From: Clarkia xantiana subsp. parviflora
Taxonomy: Eukaryota; Streptophyta; Magnoliopsida; Myrtales; Onagraceae
DNA length: 64,000 nt
Direction: 5' to 3'
NCBI GenBank assembly: GCA_036873135.1
Contig: JAPTYO010000013.1
Location: 21,759,901-21,823,900, forward strand
Under the pieces are notes generated by a model that had not been told where the DNA came from, searched no databases, and was given only the letters and a program-made list of their open reading frames with translations. The position numbers were made by a program, and so were the translations under genes. Shown here one piece after another: positions 45,577 to 55,649 of the stretch; positions within the stretch are counted from its first letter, which is position 1, and the number at the start of each line of letters is the position of its first letter.

Positions 45577-45948
45577 TGTTAGATTACGGGGAGTAATCAC
45601 TACGGAAACTAAATCATGGTACATGCTAGTAATCGAAATTACGCAGCGGAAGATTTACACATACCTCTACAGTTATCCGTAGACCCAATATCTTCGCAGG
45701 AGGGAGCTCACGATCCTCCGGTCGGCACCCGTAGGGGTTCTTGTGAAGGAAGCCCTACGTGGTATATTCTCCACAACAAAGCCTCTGATCGATTCTTGGC
45801 AAGGAACAGATCTCCGGAGTGTTTGCTCAAAGGCAAATTGGCCTTGGTCTTGATGTATGGTGCGGCCGAATGTGGTGTTTCTGGGGGGGGAAGGGTTTTC
45901 TCTCAAATCACCACTTAAAGGTAATTGTGATTAAAGTGGACAAAAGTC
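45577..45948 (-). repeat. 5' LTR of copia D, truncated with internal deletion
   Basis: It begins TGTTAGATTACGGGGAG and matches the 3' LTR at 37170 up to about 45930 (AATTGTGATTAA), where a short stretch before AAAGTGGACAAAAGTC is missing. It ends at about 45948, so about 1.3 kb of the LTR is absent. Element and flank cannot be joined here, so no target duplication can be tested. Confidence 0.85.
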
Positions 45949-46830
45949 GAAATTGCACAGATTACGAGACATGGTGTATCATTATTGTTGTGGTGTTTTT
46001 TCTGTCTCCTTTTTTACATATAAAATGAGCTTATTTATAGTTAAACTAGGACATCCAAACTAGGAAAATAAAATCTGAAAAATATATGCATTTATTATTC
46101 CGAAAATATACATATATATTTATGCATTTCACCATAAATACACATAATATATTTTCTGAATATTTAACAATAATTCATGCATATACACTATCCTAATTTA
46201 AGTCAGTATCATCTTTAGAAAATTCGCGACCTTCCATATTTAAATACTTCATTTTTTAACGCGTCACATATGACATTTTGAACGTGCTACGCGCGGACCA
46301 AAATTAGGTGTTTACAGATCTTTTAGTCATTATATTAAGATATATATTAGTAGTATATATATATATATATATATATAATAAAATTCTGAATTAATACATA
46401 TTTTCGCGAATTGTTGAGATAGACACCCCTAAAAATGCTTAAACTATGATAAAGTACCACCTTGACAAATCATTCCCATTCTAGCTACTTGGAGAGCTGC
46501 CATTACAAACATCATTGTCATGATTATTAACAAAAAAAGTTTTGTGAGATTGTTGTGTACATTTGATGGACTCATTTATCTAGGAAGTGCATATACATGA
46601 AGTCCTTGATCAATATGAAGGGTGTGTTGAAGTATAAGAGTATGTCAATGTCTATTATCTTTGACCAAGATATGGTCAAGGTCGAGATGATCGGGCAAGT
46701 ATCCATAGTTTGACCCAGAGTTGGTTAAGGCCAAGGTGGCCGGAAGGATGTTGAAGTATAAGAGTGTGTCGATGCCTTCACCCATAAGTTCGGACTTATG
46801 GGAAAGTTCGTCAAGGCGCACGTCTTATTA
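45949..46830 (+). other. AT-rich intergenic stretch
   Basis: No gene is recognised. It contains a TA run at about 46348-46378 and a local direct repeat: GTTGAAGTATAAGAGTATGT near 46626 and again near 46751 with one change, each followed by similar sequence. Confidence 0.6.
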
Positions 46831-46836
46831 TTAACA

Positions 46837-47125
46837 GGGTGAACATAGTTCTATAAGTAGCTTCATTGGTTCATTCACGAGTTTGAACCGATAGAATTTC
46901 AGCAAAATAGCAGCCAATATCTTCATCTCACTATACGTAAACTCTTTCTCGAGGCAAATTCGATCCCATGCCTGATAATTAATACACCATAAATGTAGTG
47001 AATTTGAAAGGGCTTTATGATTGATAGACTCCATTGTGTAGCCACCTTCCAGGACAAAACATCTTTGAATCGTCTCTCCGGATGCATGTCATTCTTCCCG
47101 GCGAGCTCGGTCCATGGTCTTTTTA
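46837..47125 (-). pseudogene. Cytochrome P450 C-terminal relic (heme-binding region)
   Basis: On the minus strand the frame reads YQAWDRICLEKEFTYSEMKI then LAAILLKFYRFKLVNE and ends at a stop near 46833. This matches the P450 heme-binding segment F-x-A-G-P-R-I-C-L-G-K-(D/E)-F-A-Y-x-Q-M-K, with the cysteine kept but both flanking glycines changed (to Trp and Glu). Another frame upstream gives HPERRFKDVLSWKVA, resembling PERW..DG, and PFKFTTF before a frameshift. The pattern is like the CYP704/CYP86-CYP94 fatty-acid hydroxylase group. Only ~95 codons remain; it is a relic. Confidence 0.7.
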
Positions 47126-47521
47126 TATAATTATTAAAATTACTTTTTCTATTTTTCAAACAAATTATTCATATATAAAAATATAATCTCATTAAAACAT
47201 GCATATAGGGATATTTTGATATTTTAGTCATTATATTAAGATATCTTAATACAAAATTCATCCAAACATTGTATTAGGATATCATAATACGTGGTACGTC
47301 CAAACATAGTGTTAGCTAAGTACCGACTATGATATATTAGACGACTCTTTACTAATACATGTATTAGGTAATACATGTAATCAATCGTGTCATTAATCAT
47401 TAACCAATTATTATAGTAAGGAACGTGTTAGAGAGTTTGAATGTAACCATACAATAATAAATGGCCGCCTATTTTGGAGTTTTTCAATATTTGTATAAAT
47501 ATATTAATAGTTCCTAACGCA

Positions 47522-48093
47522 CTCGTTATGCATTTAACTTAACTAATAATTTATATTACAATAATTATATTAACTCACGTTTTGTGACAAATAAGGGCTC
47601 GTTATACATTTAAGAGCATCCACAGTGGTATTACGTAAAGATTACGTAAACGTGGGTCCTACATGTTTATTTAAGTAAAACAATAAAAACTATCTACAGT
47701 GGTTTTACATAGCATTCCTTAAAGATGGGACCCACACGTAAATTTATGTTTTTACATAAAGCATTCCTTAAATTTAAGTAATGCACTATGTATTACGTAA
47801 CCAATTTTTTATTATAAATTAATTCATTTTATAATTAATACTAATATCTTATTCGTGGTTGTTGGAAAATTTAATGATAAAATATATTTAAGGAATACGT
47901 TTAAGTAATACAATTGCAGAGAAACTACTTTTTACGTGTGTCTAACTTTACGTATTACTTAAAAATGTACATAAATGTCTACGTGGCAACTTTAAAGAAT
48001 ACAATTTATGTAAAACCATTGTGGATGCTCTAACTTAACTAATAATTTATATTAGAATAATTATACTAACTCACGTTTTGTGACAAATAAGGG
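47522..48093 (+). repeat. 76-bp tandem duplication, second unit split by a MITE
   Basis: Unit 1 (47522-47597) starts CTCGTTATGCATTTAACTTA and ends ACAAATAAGGG. Unit 2 begins CTCGTTATACATTTAA at 47598, is interrupted at the TAA by the MITE at 47614, and resumes TAACTTAACTAATAATTTAT at 48031, ending AAATAAGGG at 48093. The 63-bp part that can be aligned has about two differences. Confidence 0.9.
47614..48030 (+). mobile_element. Tourist-like MITE (417 bp), TAA target duplication
   Basis: The terminal inverted repeat is GAGCATCCACAGTGG at the left and CCATTGTGGATGCTC at the right, with TAA on both sides. The first unit of the surrounding 76-bp duplication preserves the empty site (ATTTAACTT with a single TAA). 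The interior repeats GTAATACGTAA-like words and has no coding capacity. A three-base TAA/TTA duplication is typical of PIF/Harbinger-derived MITEs. A truncated copy end lies at 34277-34327. Confidence 0.85.
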
Positions 48094-48684
48094 TTAAAAT
48101 AACCTCACCAGTCATTTTTCCATTAAAATCTCAATTCATAATTTGGGAGGCTTTTAAGCTTAACCTTTTAGGCTTGAAATTGCGAAAAACAATTTTTGTA
48201 TTAAAAAAAGTCTATAAAAATCCTTTATTATTTCATTTATCACACCAAACAATCTTTCATACCCTCGTACTCTTCATATATATATATATAATTTTCAGTG
48301 ACTTAAATTTCAGAGGGGAATCGTCAGGAAATCTCTACTTTTCATTTGTGTAGTTGCCTCGCCGGAGATCGAATTGCAACCCAAAATCACCATATAAAAT
48401 TCATGAATCCAAAAAAGATATGAGAAACCGAAGTAAATTTTAGCCTCATCGCACACAAATGGATGTATAGCTACCTCTCAAACTTAATGGTCGGATCTGT
48501 TTTGAATTACACGAAGGACGCAGATCATCTTAGGCATGACATATCAATAACCAAATAAGTTAATAACTCATGCATTTCCCAGTAAGTTCACCTCCAAATG
48601 TCTTTCATAAGCGATCGAATAAAGTTTTCAATTCTATACATGCATTAACTATAATTTCATTGTAACTTAACATCGAGGACTGAC
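48094..48684 (+). other. Intergenic region downstream of the PP2C gene
   Basis: AT-rich, with a short TA run at about 48280-48292. No frame or RNA gene is recognised; the 3' untranslated region and poly(A) signal of the minus-strand PP2C gene probably lie in the upper part of this stretch. Confidence 0.5.
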
Positions 48685-51026
48685 CTACTTCTTCCTCAAA
48701 TCAATCACGATGACGTTGATGTTATCAGTACTATTGCATCCAATTGCGAGTCGATTCAGTAATTTAGCAGCGAGGCTGGTTGGATACTCAGGTACCTGAT
48801 TATCAGCTTCGAAAGGCCTTCCGATTTTGGGAGCAGAGTTGAGGTCTATGTCATTGATACCTCCTTCGCGAAGGCATGTAGATGCCACTCGACAAGCCAA
48901 CTCGATCGAAATCTCATTCCAAAGACCATCACTTGCTAGGATCAAACACTCGTCCTCTTGGTTCCTGTTTGTCACAGATGTCTCCGGCTCGGGTGTTACA
49001 ATGTGCTTGAAGTACCTGTCTCCTGATGATTATTAAAAGCACACAAACATTATCGTTAACATGTTCTATAAACACAGATCGCAAATAACTATGCTGTAAC
49101 ATGACAACGGACAATACGGTGATCAGAAACTATGCCAATTTGTTAGAGTATAACATCAATAGTGTGTGGTTTGTCTAACGCTAACTAGAAAACATGAGAT
49201 TTTTTTTTTACAAATGAAATAGTTACAACCCATTATGTTAGGATTTTGAGGCTTTCTGCGATATTTTACACTTAATTTCCAAACATTTTGTCACACATAC
49301 AAAACATGTATCTATTATCGCATTACACAAGTGTCTAATCAAGCAATACAAACCTCAAGTATTATTTAGTAGCATACAAATATTACCATTAACATGTTCT
49401 AGGAACAAAGACCGCAGATAACTATGATGTAACATGATAACAGACAACACGATGATCAGAAACTACACCTATTTATTAGAGTATGACATACATTCAAGCA
49501 TCTCATCAAACAAAACAAACATCTAACCTTCAGTAGAAGAAATCAAAGTATTATGATGTTTATAAACTATTCAACCCTAACGGAGAAGTATGAGGAAAGT
49601 TCTCCATCCTAAAAGGTTTCAAGTGATAAATTAGTGTCTTGATATGGCATGAAAAATATGCAAAGTCGCGTCTAAGAATATCCATATAACGAAATTTTAT
49701 ATCCTGAAGACATTTATGGAAAATAAATACTAATGGGTTACCTATTGCTCTGGACATGGGAAGGATGCCTTCCACGCGCGGTCCATTTGCGTCGATCACG
49801 CACCCCCCAGCAGCAACTATCCTAGCAAGTTCATCCTCCCTATTAAGTTGCATGATGACGAGAAGTTCCCAAATTCCGTCAAAACATTTATTATTAAGCA
49901 AATGTTAAGTAATAATCATAATATGGCGCACGTCGGTAAAAAGACATTCCTAGTCACAAAAGATATGGTAGCCAATTAAACAAATTGTATTAATGAATCC
50001 ATGGGCTTAGAGAGCAAAAATTTTAGTAGTTTGAAACAGATAAATTATTTTGGCCAAATTCTAAAAAATATATTGATTATCTAATATAAGTCGGATTTAG
50101 TTGAATTCTAGAATAAATATAGGTGTAATGTACTAACAAAGTGATCAGTCATTTTACAAGATCAATATGATATCAAATTTTGCACCAAAATATGTCAATC
50201 GAAAGATAATAAAACCATTCTCTGAGCATTTACTATGTTCTCTTTAAGGTTTTAGCGCATGGGTAATTTCTATAGTAACAACCAACAACACCACATCTTT
50301 TTATCCAAATCTTTGGAAAAATAGACCTTGTGATCGCGGGACGGAGAAATTGCTCTCCCGGCTCTGCACAGAACGACGTGTGAGTTCCCATAGTTGGAAA
50401 CCACAATTTTTTCCGGCGTTAGAACCGCCACATGCGTCGTAGATCCAGCGCGGACCACCTCGATGTGCCGACAGCCGCCGCACTCAGTGATTGCCCTCCC
50501 GCAAATGCAAATCTCCACCGCCACCTGGTCCATCCTCAAGAAAGCAGCCCTCATCGCTGCTCTCCACTGCTCATCCTTCTCTTCCCCATTCGCTGACGTG
50601 TTCACCATACACATCAGCTCATTTCTCACAAAATCATGCATCTGCAGACTGCACGCCGCCGCAATCTACACATGCAAACCGACGTTTCATTTTCCACAAC
50701 CCTATTTTTTTTAAAAAAAAATTAACAAAAAAGTTTTCTTGTTTTTAAAATACGGATTATACATGAGCGCCGCCGTGGCCATCAAACACTCCGAAGAAGT
50801 GGATAGGCTGGCCGTGCGAAATCTTCGGCTGGCAAAATTCCGGACGGGCGTCAATGGCGTCCTCCATCGAGCTATGCATACCCTTCACCGAGATTTTCCC
50901 GTACAGCGCCGCTTCCGAGTTGACGTCCCCTGCCCATACCCACGTCCACGAACTCTCTGGCACCTGATCAGATACGCGTCGCAAGCGATTGCTTATTTTG
51001 TAGTATATATCTGTTGTCATCGACAT
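48685..51026 (-). pseudogene. Protein phosphatase 2C, clade A-like, four exons, probably inactivated
   Basis: Exons on the minus strand: 51026-50763, 50665-50327, 49847-49742 and 49022-48685 (stop at 48685-48687), about 348 codons. Exon 1 has the metal-site Glu in MHSSMEDAIDA and FFGVFDGHGGAH; exon 2 has MHDFVRNELM and LTPEKIVVSNYGNSHVVLCR; exon 3 has DELARIVAAGG and MSRAIG; exon 4 has RYFKHIVTPEPE, LILASDGLWNEIS and NSTDNINVIVIDL. PP2Cs remove phosphate from Ser/Thr using two metal ions; clade A members act in abscisic-acid signalling. Introns 1 and 3 are GT-AG and keep frame. Intron 2 has donor GTCTAT but the expected acceptor reads CAA instead of CAG, and the next AG shifts the frame to a stop. 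GDS in exon 2 is GNS. Probably a recent pseudogene; a rescued splice cannot be excluded. Confidence 0.8.
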
Positions 51027-51279
51027 TGCAAAACTCCGGTGATGTCTTCGGTAGAGTGCAATTATTAATAGTAGGGGTAGTGGGGCTTTCTTATGCCTAA
51101 TGGCAATTTATATATGAGAACAAAATTTAATGATGATATTATTTAACTAAAAAAGGAAAATTTATACTGATAATGGAAAAATAACAATGACCCTTAGAAA
51201 TATATATTAATCTTTACCTTTTATAAGTAAATGAGATTATTTTAAATTCTTACCCATAGAAAAACTATTATAAGGTTTA

Positions 51280-51810
51280 GAGGAGAAAAATGTTAGTCAA
51301 ACTTAAGGGGAAACGTTTTTTTTTTCAGGCAATCATTTTATACATGCGCGTGTAACCGAGTAAAATAAGGTAATGTGGGTAGACACGCGCGGGCAGTAGA
51401 GGACTTACCTTAGACAGTTTTCTACAACCAGTCCATTGCTTTATGCAACCAGTCCATTATTTTCTTTTTCTATGACCGGCCGTTTTGGTCTAGTCAGTTT
51501 CTCATGGGGTGATAATGATATGAGTGAGATAAATTCACTGTATCACGTTTTTCAGTAGTGTGTGAGTCTTTATTTAAAATTTACATATTTTTTTTTAAAG
51601 ATTTAGAGGAGAAAAATGTTAGTCAAACTTAAGGGGAAACATCATTTTCAGTAATAAAAGATAAATGTGCATACATGCATCCGGGTGAATGCGTGTAGAA
51701 GAAAGATCAGTTGTTTTATACACAGGTGCATGGTCGAGTAAAATAAGTTAATTATATGAGTGAGATAAGTTCCCTATATCACGTTTTTTAGTAGTGTGTG
51801 AGCCTTTTTT
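51280..51810 (-). promoter_or_regulatory. Duplicated upstream region of the PP2C gene
   Basis: Two direct copies of about 220-240 bases lie upstream of PP2C exon 1, at about 51285-51580 and 51597-51810. Both contain TTTAGAGGAGAAAAATGTTA, CAAACTTAAGGGGAAAC, a GAGTAAAATAAG word and TATCACGTTTTTYAGTAGTG. On the minus strand the outer copy has a TATA-like GTGTATAAAACAAC near 51716. The region also occurs in inverted orientation at 35060-35450 upstream of PP2C copy 2. Promoter function is inferred from position. Confidence 0.5.
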
Positions 51811-51834
51811 TTTTTCATTTCCCAAAATATCAAA

Positions 51835-51908
51835 TGGCTTCGTCCGGGTTAGAATCGGAGATCTTCAGTGTGTTAGACTGATGTGATAACCAATTACACC
51901 ACGAAACC
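51835..51908 (-). pseudogene. tRNA-Val(AAC) pseudogene
   Basis: The minus strand folds as a 74-nt tRNA: acceptor GGTTTCG with CGAAGCC and discriminator A; anticodon stem TCAGT/ACTGA around loop CTAACAC, anticodon AAC (Val). The T-arm reads TCCGATTCTAACCCGGA, so the universal G53-C61 pair is A-C and the T-loop purine at position 57 is T. That damages the B box needed for Pol III. Several differences from plant tRNA-Val are G-to-A or C-to-T changes, as expected after cytosine methylation. Probably inactive. Confidence 0.75.
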
Positions 51909-52671
51909 GTGCATCTAAAGTATGGTGCAAACAGTGTATTAGTTAGTATATATAGTACGATCAATTCTAAATGAATACGTGTTTTAGCGGGACAGAATTT
52001 TCCCGAGGGATATCCGAAGCCCTGCCTGATAAACCGAAGTTTCAAATTTCGGATTTTTTGGCGTGAATAGTGTTTTTCGGGCGGAAAACGGCTTTCCGGT
52101 CCAAAATAACCGTTACGCCGGGAACCGCGATGCTTTTTGGACAAATTTCATCATCTTAGGGGTTACAATCGTGTTCTAGTGTTATTTCAGGTCTTTTTGC
52201 AATTTTCAATTTATTCGAGACTTTTTTGTTATTTTCTGTTATTTCCTAGGTTAGGGTTTTCTATTTAAGACACTTGTTGGCCGAATTTTACATTCATTTA
52301 TTGATAAATCAGAAAATCGAGGTTTTTCCTTAACCCTGCATTCGATTTCGTTTTGCGTTTGATTTCGTTGTCTGCCGGTGGTTGACCTGCAGCTTGACCT
52401 TGACCTGTACGTTTCGGCGGCATCACGCAGGATCGACTGGAATCTGATACCAATCTGATGAAGCGTGATGCTGGATAGGTGTGTAGAAATCTGATACCAA
52501 CCTGTTTAGCAGCATTCTAAACGTGAACAATTATTCATCATCGTAAAAATGATAAACCAAAAGTAACATGAAACCAATATAAATAACAAATAAGTTACTA
52601 ACCCAGTAAAGTATAAAATCTTTGGATACTTACATCCAAGTAGTATACTAAGTAAGTAGATGCAAAAACAA
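51909..52671 (+). other. Unassigned intergenic sequence
   Basis: No gene is recognised. At 52455-52500 the phrase AATCTGATACCAA occurs twice, 36-40 bases apart. A stretch from about 52200 to 52340 resembles a promoter or LTR 5' end (TTCTATTTAAGACAC), but no matching ends or PBS are found. Confidence 0.4.
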
Positions 52672-54121
52672 TCATAACACTCTGCAGAAACACAACCACA
52701 CAACTACATACAAAAGTACAACAAAACATAAACAAGGAATAAGAGTGTTGTAGTACAAGCTCATGAATCTTCTTCCATGGCAGATGATCGGAGGCGCGAC
52801 GCCACTGGTGCACATATTATATCCGTACCAAAACTCGTAAGGAATAAGAGTGTTGTAGTAGAATGTCACTGGTTCCCAGAAGCAACTATAGACTTGCACA
52901 CTTTCGGGAACCCAACCGTCGGGTCCCGTCCCTGTATAGGTACACTAAGCACGCTCGATTCATGCACGGGCCCTTTAACCGGAACATGTCTGAACCGCAC
53001 CATTCGAATGTTCCTACTTCCGACTCGTTGATTTTCGAACCAATTACCTTTCCATTTTAGGGTTAAGTAGAGAAATCTTGCATATCAAGGAACTATGTTT
53101 GAGGACCAAGTTATATTTTCATCCATATATGACATCTTGTAACATTAGGGATTGAGAGACTGGTCCTACTAGCCCAAACCATATCCTACTCAGGTTTAAA
53201 TTATATAAATTTATGTTGAACTTGAGTAGTACAATTGTCAACGTGATAAAACACTGCCGGAATAGAAGTACAGATGACGATTTTTTTTGTTAGCAAAAGT
53301 TATCTTTATTGTTGCAACTAAAATTCAGTCAACAAAAATAATTTTCACGACAAAACATAATTTCCTCAAAAATGATATTTTTTTCTGACTAACTAACATA
53401 TTGGTAGATGAACTTTTAGTTTTGGACAAATTGGTAGCTGAATTAATACAATTTACAAATTTGTCTAATTATTTACAATTAAATGGTGACTAGACTTGCA
53501 TGTTGCATATTGTGTTTCTTTGTTTTTTTTTTTTCCCAAATTACTAGCTGATTTAATTTTAGTAATATACGATTTAGCTAATCATTGTGAAAAATTGCAT
53601 TTTGTTTGTTAAATTTTGGGAATATTTGCAATTTACAAGCCGGAGTCTGATGATCATTGACAAATAGGCGCATATGCATGCATCTATAACAGTTTAATAT
53701 TAAATTAATTTTCATGATCAATGACAATGAAGCACATGTGCATGCATGTATTACAATTTAATAGTAGTAAATTAAGAGGATTTCGAAAATTATAACTTTA
53801 CATAAGTTTAAATAACTATTCGTCCAAAAAATAATAATAATTCAAGTAGCTAGCAAATTGTACAGGTCCTCCATGTTCTTCAACTACTAAGAAGATATAA
53901 ATTCAAGGTAATATAACTGAGAAATTAGAAATTTTGTCGGTGAAAATGATAAGCACTTTTTACACGAATTCTTTTCGTCAGGAAAGTAAATTTAATCTAA
54001 ACCTTAACACGAACCTTACGACCACTTTCATCACCCAAAGCAACACTGATATGATCCTCAGTTGCCGCAGTTGAGACGCAGCTTGTCATTATGACGACCG
54101 TGTAAAAACAATCTTCTTCTA
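52672..54121 (-). pseudogene. ATS3-like embryo-specific protein (PLAT-type) gene with one frameshift, 5' exon not found
   Basis: Two exons on the minus strand. Exon at 54121-54003 reads EEDCFYTVVIMTSCVSTAAT then EDHISVALGDESGRKVRVK, ending at a GT donor; exon at 53047-52672 reads KINESEVGTFEWCGSDMFRL, KGPCMNRACLVYLYRDGT, and after one extra base (ACCC, near 52925) GWVPESVQVYSC, EPVTFYYNTLIPYEFWYGYN. The blocks C.YTV.I.TSC, IS..FGD, TFE.C..D.F, GPC, GW.PE.V.VY, VTF.YN...P..WYG..C are those of plant ATS3 seed proteins, which are usually secreted. The junction at AAG/GTA keeps frame. No signal-peptide exon is found upstream, where a hairpin element (54178-54528) and the Tat-2 LTR lie. After WYGYNMC the frame runs on about 35 residues through a copied TACTACAACACTCTTATTCC. 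Confidence 0.72.
53048..54002 (-). other. Putative intron of the ATS3-like gene
   Basis: The 955-base gap between the two ATS3-like exons starts GTTTAG and ends AAAG. It is AT-rich and carries no recognised gene on either strand; words such as AATTACTAGCTGATTTA and TTGGTAGCTGAATTAATAC recur in diverged form. Confidence 0.5.
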
Positions 54122-54177
54122 CTTGTAATAAAAAAACTGAGAGTTGTGTCTCTATCGTACTTATCGGTCATTTTATC

Positions 54178-54528
54178 GAGTTTTTGACCGATATAAACCT
54201 TCATGGACAACCAAATACAAATATAGATTGCATGAAAAAAAAAATTACAAATCTAAGGCAAACCGAGATTTCACATCTCGGTTTGGATTTATTTATTTAT
54301 TTATTTATTTATTTATTTTTTTTTTTTAGGGTTTAGGGCACTAAAAAACCCTAAACCCTAAAAAAAAAAAAAAAAAAAATCCTAACCGAGATTTCACATC
54401 TCGGTTTGGATGAAAAAAATCCAAACCGAGATGTGAAATCTCGGTTTGCCTTAGATTTGTAATTATTTTTTCATGCAGTCTATATTTGTATTTGGTTGTC
54501 CATGAAGGCTTATATCGGTCAAAAACTC
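54178..54528 (+). mobile_element. Hairpin (foldback) element with telomere-like motifs in its loop
   Basis: Left arm 54178-54289 and right arm 54419-54528 are inverted copies of about 110 bases (ends GAGTTTTTGACCGATATAA). A 24-bp palindrome, AACCGAGATTTCACATCTCGG, occurs three times (near 54260, 54384 and 54423). The loop holds an ATTT run (54285-54318), TTTAGGGTTTAGGG (54325-54338) and the inverse ACCCTAAACCCTAAA (54348-54362), then a poly(A) run of about 20. No coding capacity and no clear target duplication. It lies just upstream of the ATS3-like exon. Confidence 0.75.
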
Positions 54529-54719
54529 CATTTTATCTGTATGTATCTCGTTCTCCGTTAAAAATCTGGACAATATATCTTCTTTCTCTACACGTTTTGT
54601 CCGTAAAAAAATCATCAAACTAATGAAGCAGAAGAAAGACAGTAACTGTCGTTCCCTATGAAGGCTTTTCCTTATCGCTCGCCACTGGAGGCAACGTCAA
54701 ATTTTACTTTACTGCACGC
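54529..54719 (+). other. Short spacer between hairpin and Tat-2
   Basis: No gene is recognised. A minus-strand frame here (SFFCFISLMIFL) looks hydrophobic and could be a remnant of the ATS3-like signal-peptide exon, but it has no start codon. Confidence 0.3.
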
Positions 54720-55415
54720 TGTTAGATATCTGTCCAATTCGGGTTCGTATTTACATTTCGGGACTCGTAAAATATCCCAAAAACCCTTTTACACAACACC
54801 TAAGTCTAAAAACGGTCCGGGATACGCGTAATTCCCGGGCCGTCGGACTTCCGGATTGCCCTAAGGCGATCCGGAGGTCCGGATTGCCCTAAGGCAATCC
54901 AGACCCGTCCCGGATTGATAAAACAATCCGGATAGGTCCGGATTACCGTTTTTACTTCATATGCTCACCCCGAATAAATTGCCAAGTGCGGGAAGTCGGT
55001 GCATACATAGTCCGCCTTGATGTCGGTATACGTCTTCCATACATACCGACATCGGGCAATTCCAAGTTGGGCATGATCCATAGGTTCCCTATAAATAGGG
55101 GGCCTAAGTCTCCCATTTGGAACAATTCCCTCACTTTTGGACTTGAAATGCTCTGACTTCTCTCTAAGGCTTTCTCTCTCTAAAAAGTGTTAACTTGAGC
55201 GTCGGAGTGGGCCCAACCAGCATCCCCCCCCCCCACCACGCTGGTTACTGCCCTTCGTGCAGGGCCGGAATATCAAGAGTCCAAGCTTGAGGATCGAAGT
55301 CTAGCTTGGTGATTGTGTATTAAGGATTGCGGCGTTCCCGTCCTTATACATATATCTCGAGCCCGATCGTGAAGGAAAAACCCGAAACAGCCCAAGTGGT
55401 GAAGCGAACCCAACA
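54720..55415 (+). repeat. 5' LTR of Tat-2
   Basis: It starts TGTTAGATATCTGTCCAATT and ends GCGAACCCAACA directly before the PBS, 696 bp. The TATA box is CCCTATAAATAGGGG at about 55087-55101. A run of 12 C lies at about 55224-55235. A duplicated block GGTCCGGATTGCCCTAAGGC occurs near 54850 and 54875. No 3' LTR appears before the window ends, so Tat-2 is at least 9.3 kb. Confidence 0.85.
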
Positions 55416-55430
55416 TTTGGCGCCGTCTGA
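55416..55430 (+). other. Primer-binding site of Tat-2
   Basis: TTTGGCGCCGTCTG follows the LTR immediately, as in Tat-1 at 14796. Confidence 0.85.
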
Positions 55431-55649
55431 AGTGATTCGAACAAAAAACCATGCTGCTAGCCACGGTAGGAAGACAACCAAAAAAGGCGGGTGCAGGCAA
55501 GCCAAATCCAACCAAAATCCAACCAGGACGCTCTCGCATGCCAAATACGAGATCCACCACTTCAACCATACTATCCACAAGTGTGCACGTGATTCATTAA
55601 GGTTTTGGAGCTGGAGGAGAGACGTCGTATGAGCGAGAAATATATGCTA

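Noticed and set aside
46831..47159. Functional P450 gene
   Set aside because: Only the C-terminal ~95 codons are present, with a frameshift and loss of the conserved glycines around the heme cysteine.
52200..52500. Possible additional LTR and PBS (TTCTATTTAAGACAC, then AATCTGATACCAA twice)
   Set aside because: The motif is on the wrong strand for a TGGTATCAG primer site, and no TG...CA ends, partner LTR or coding region adjoin it.
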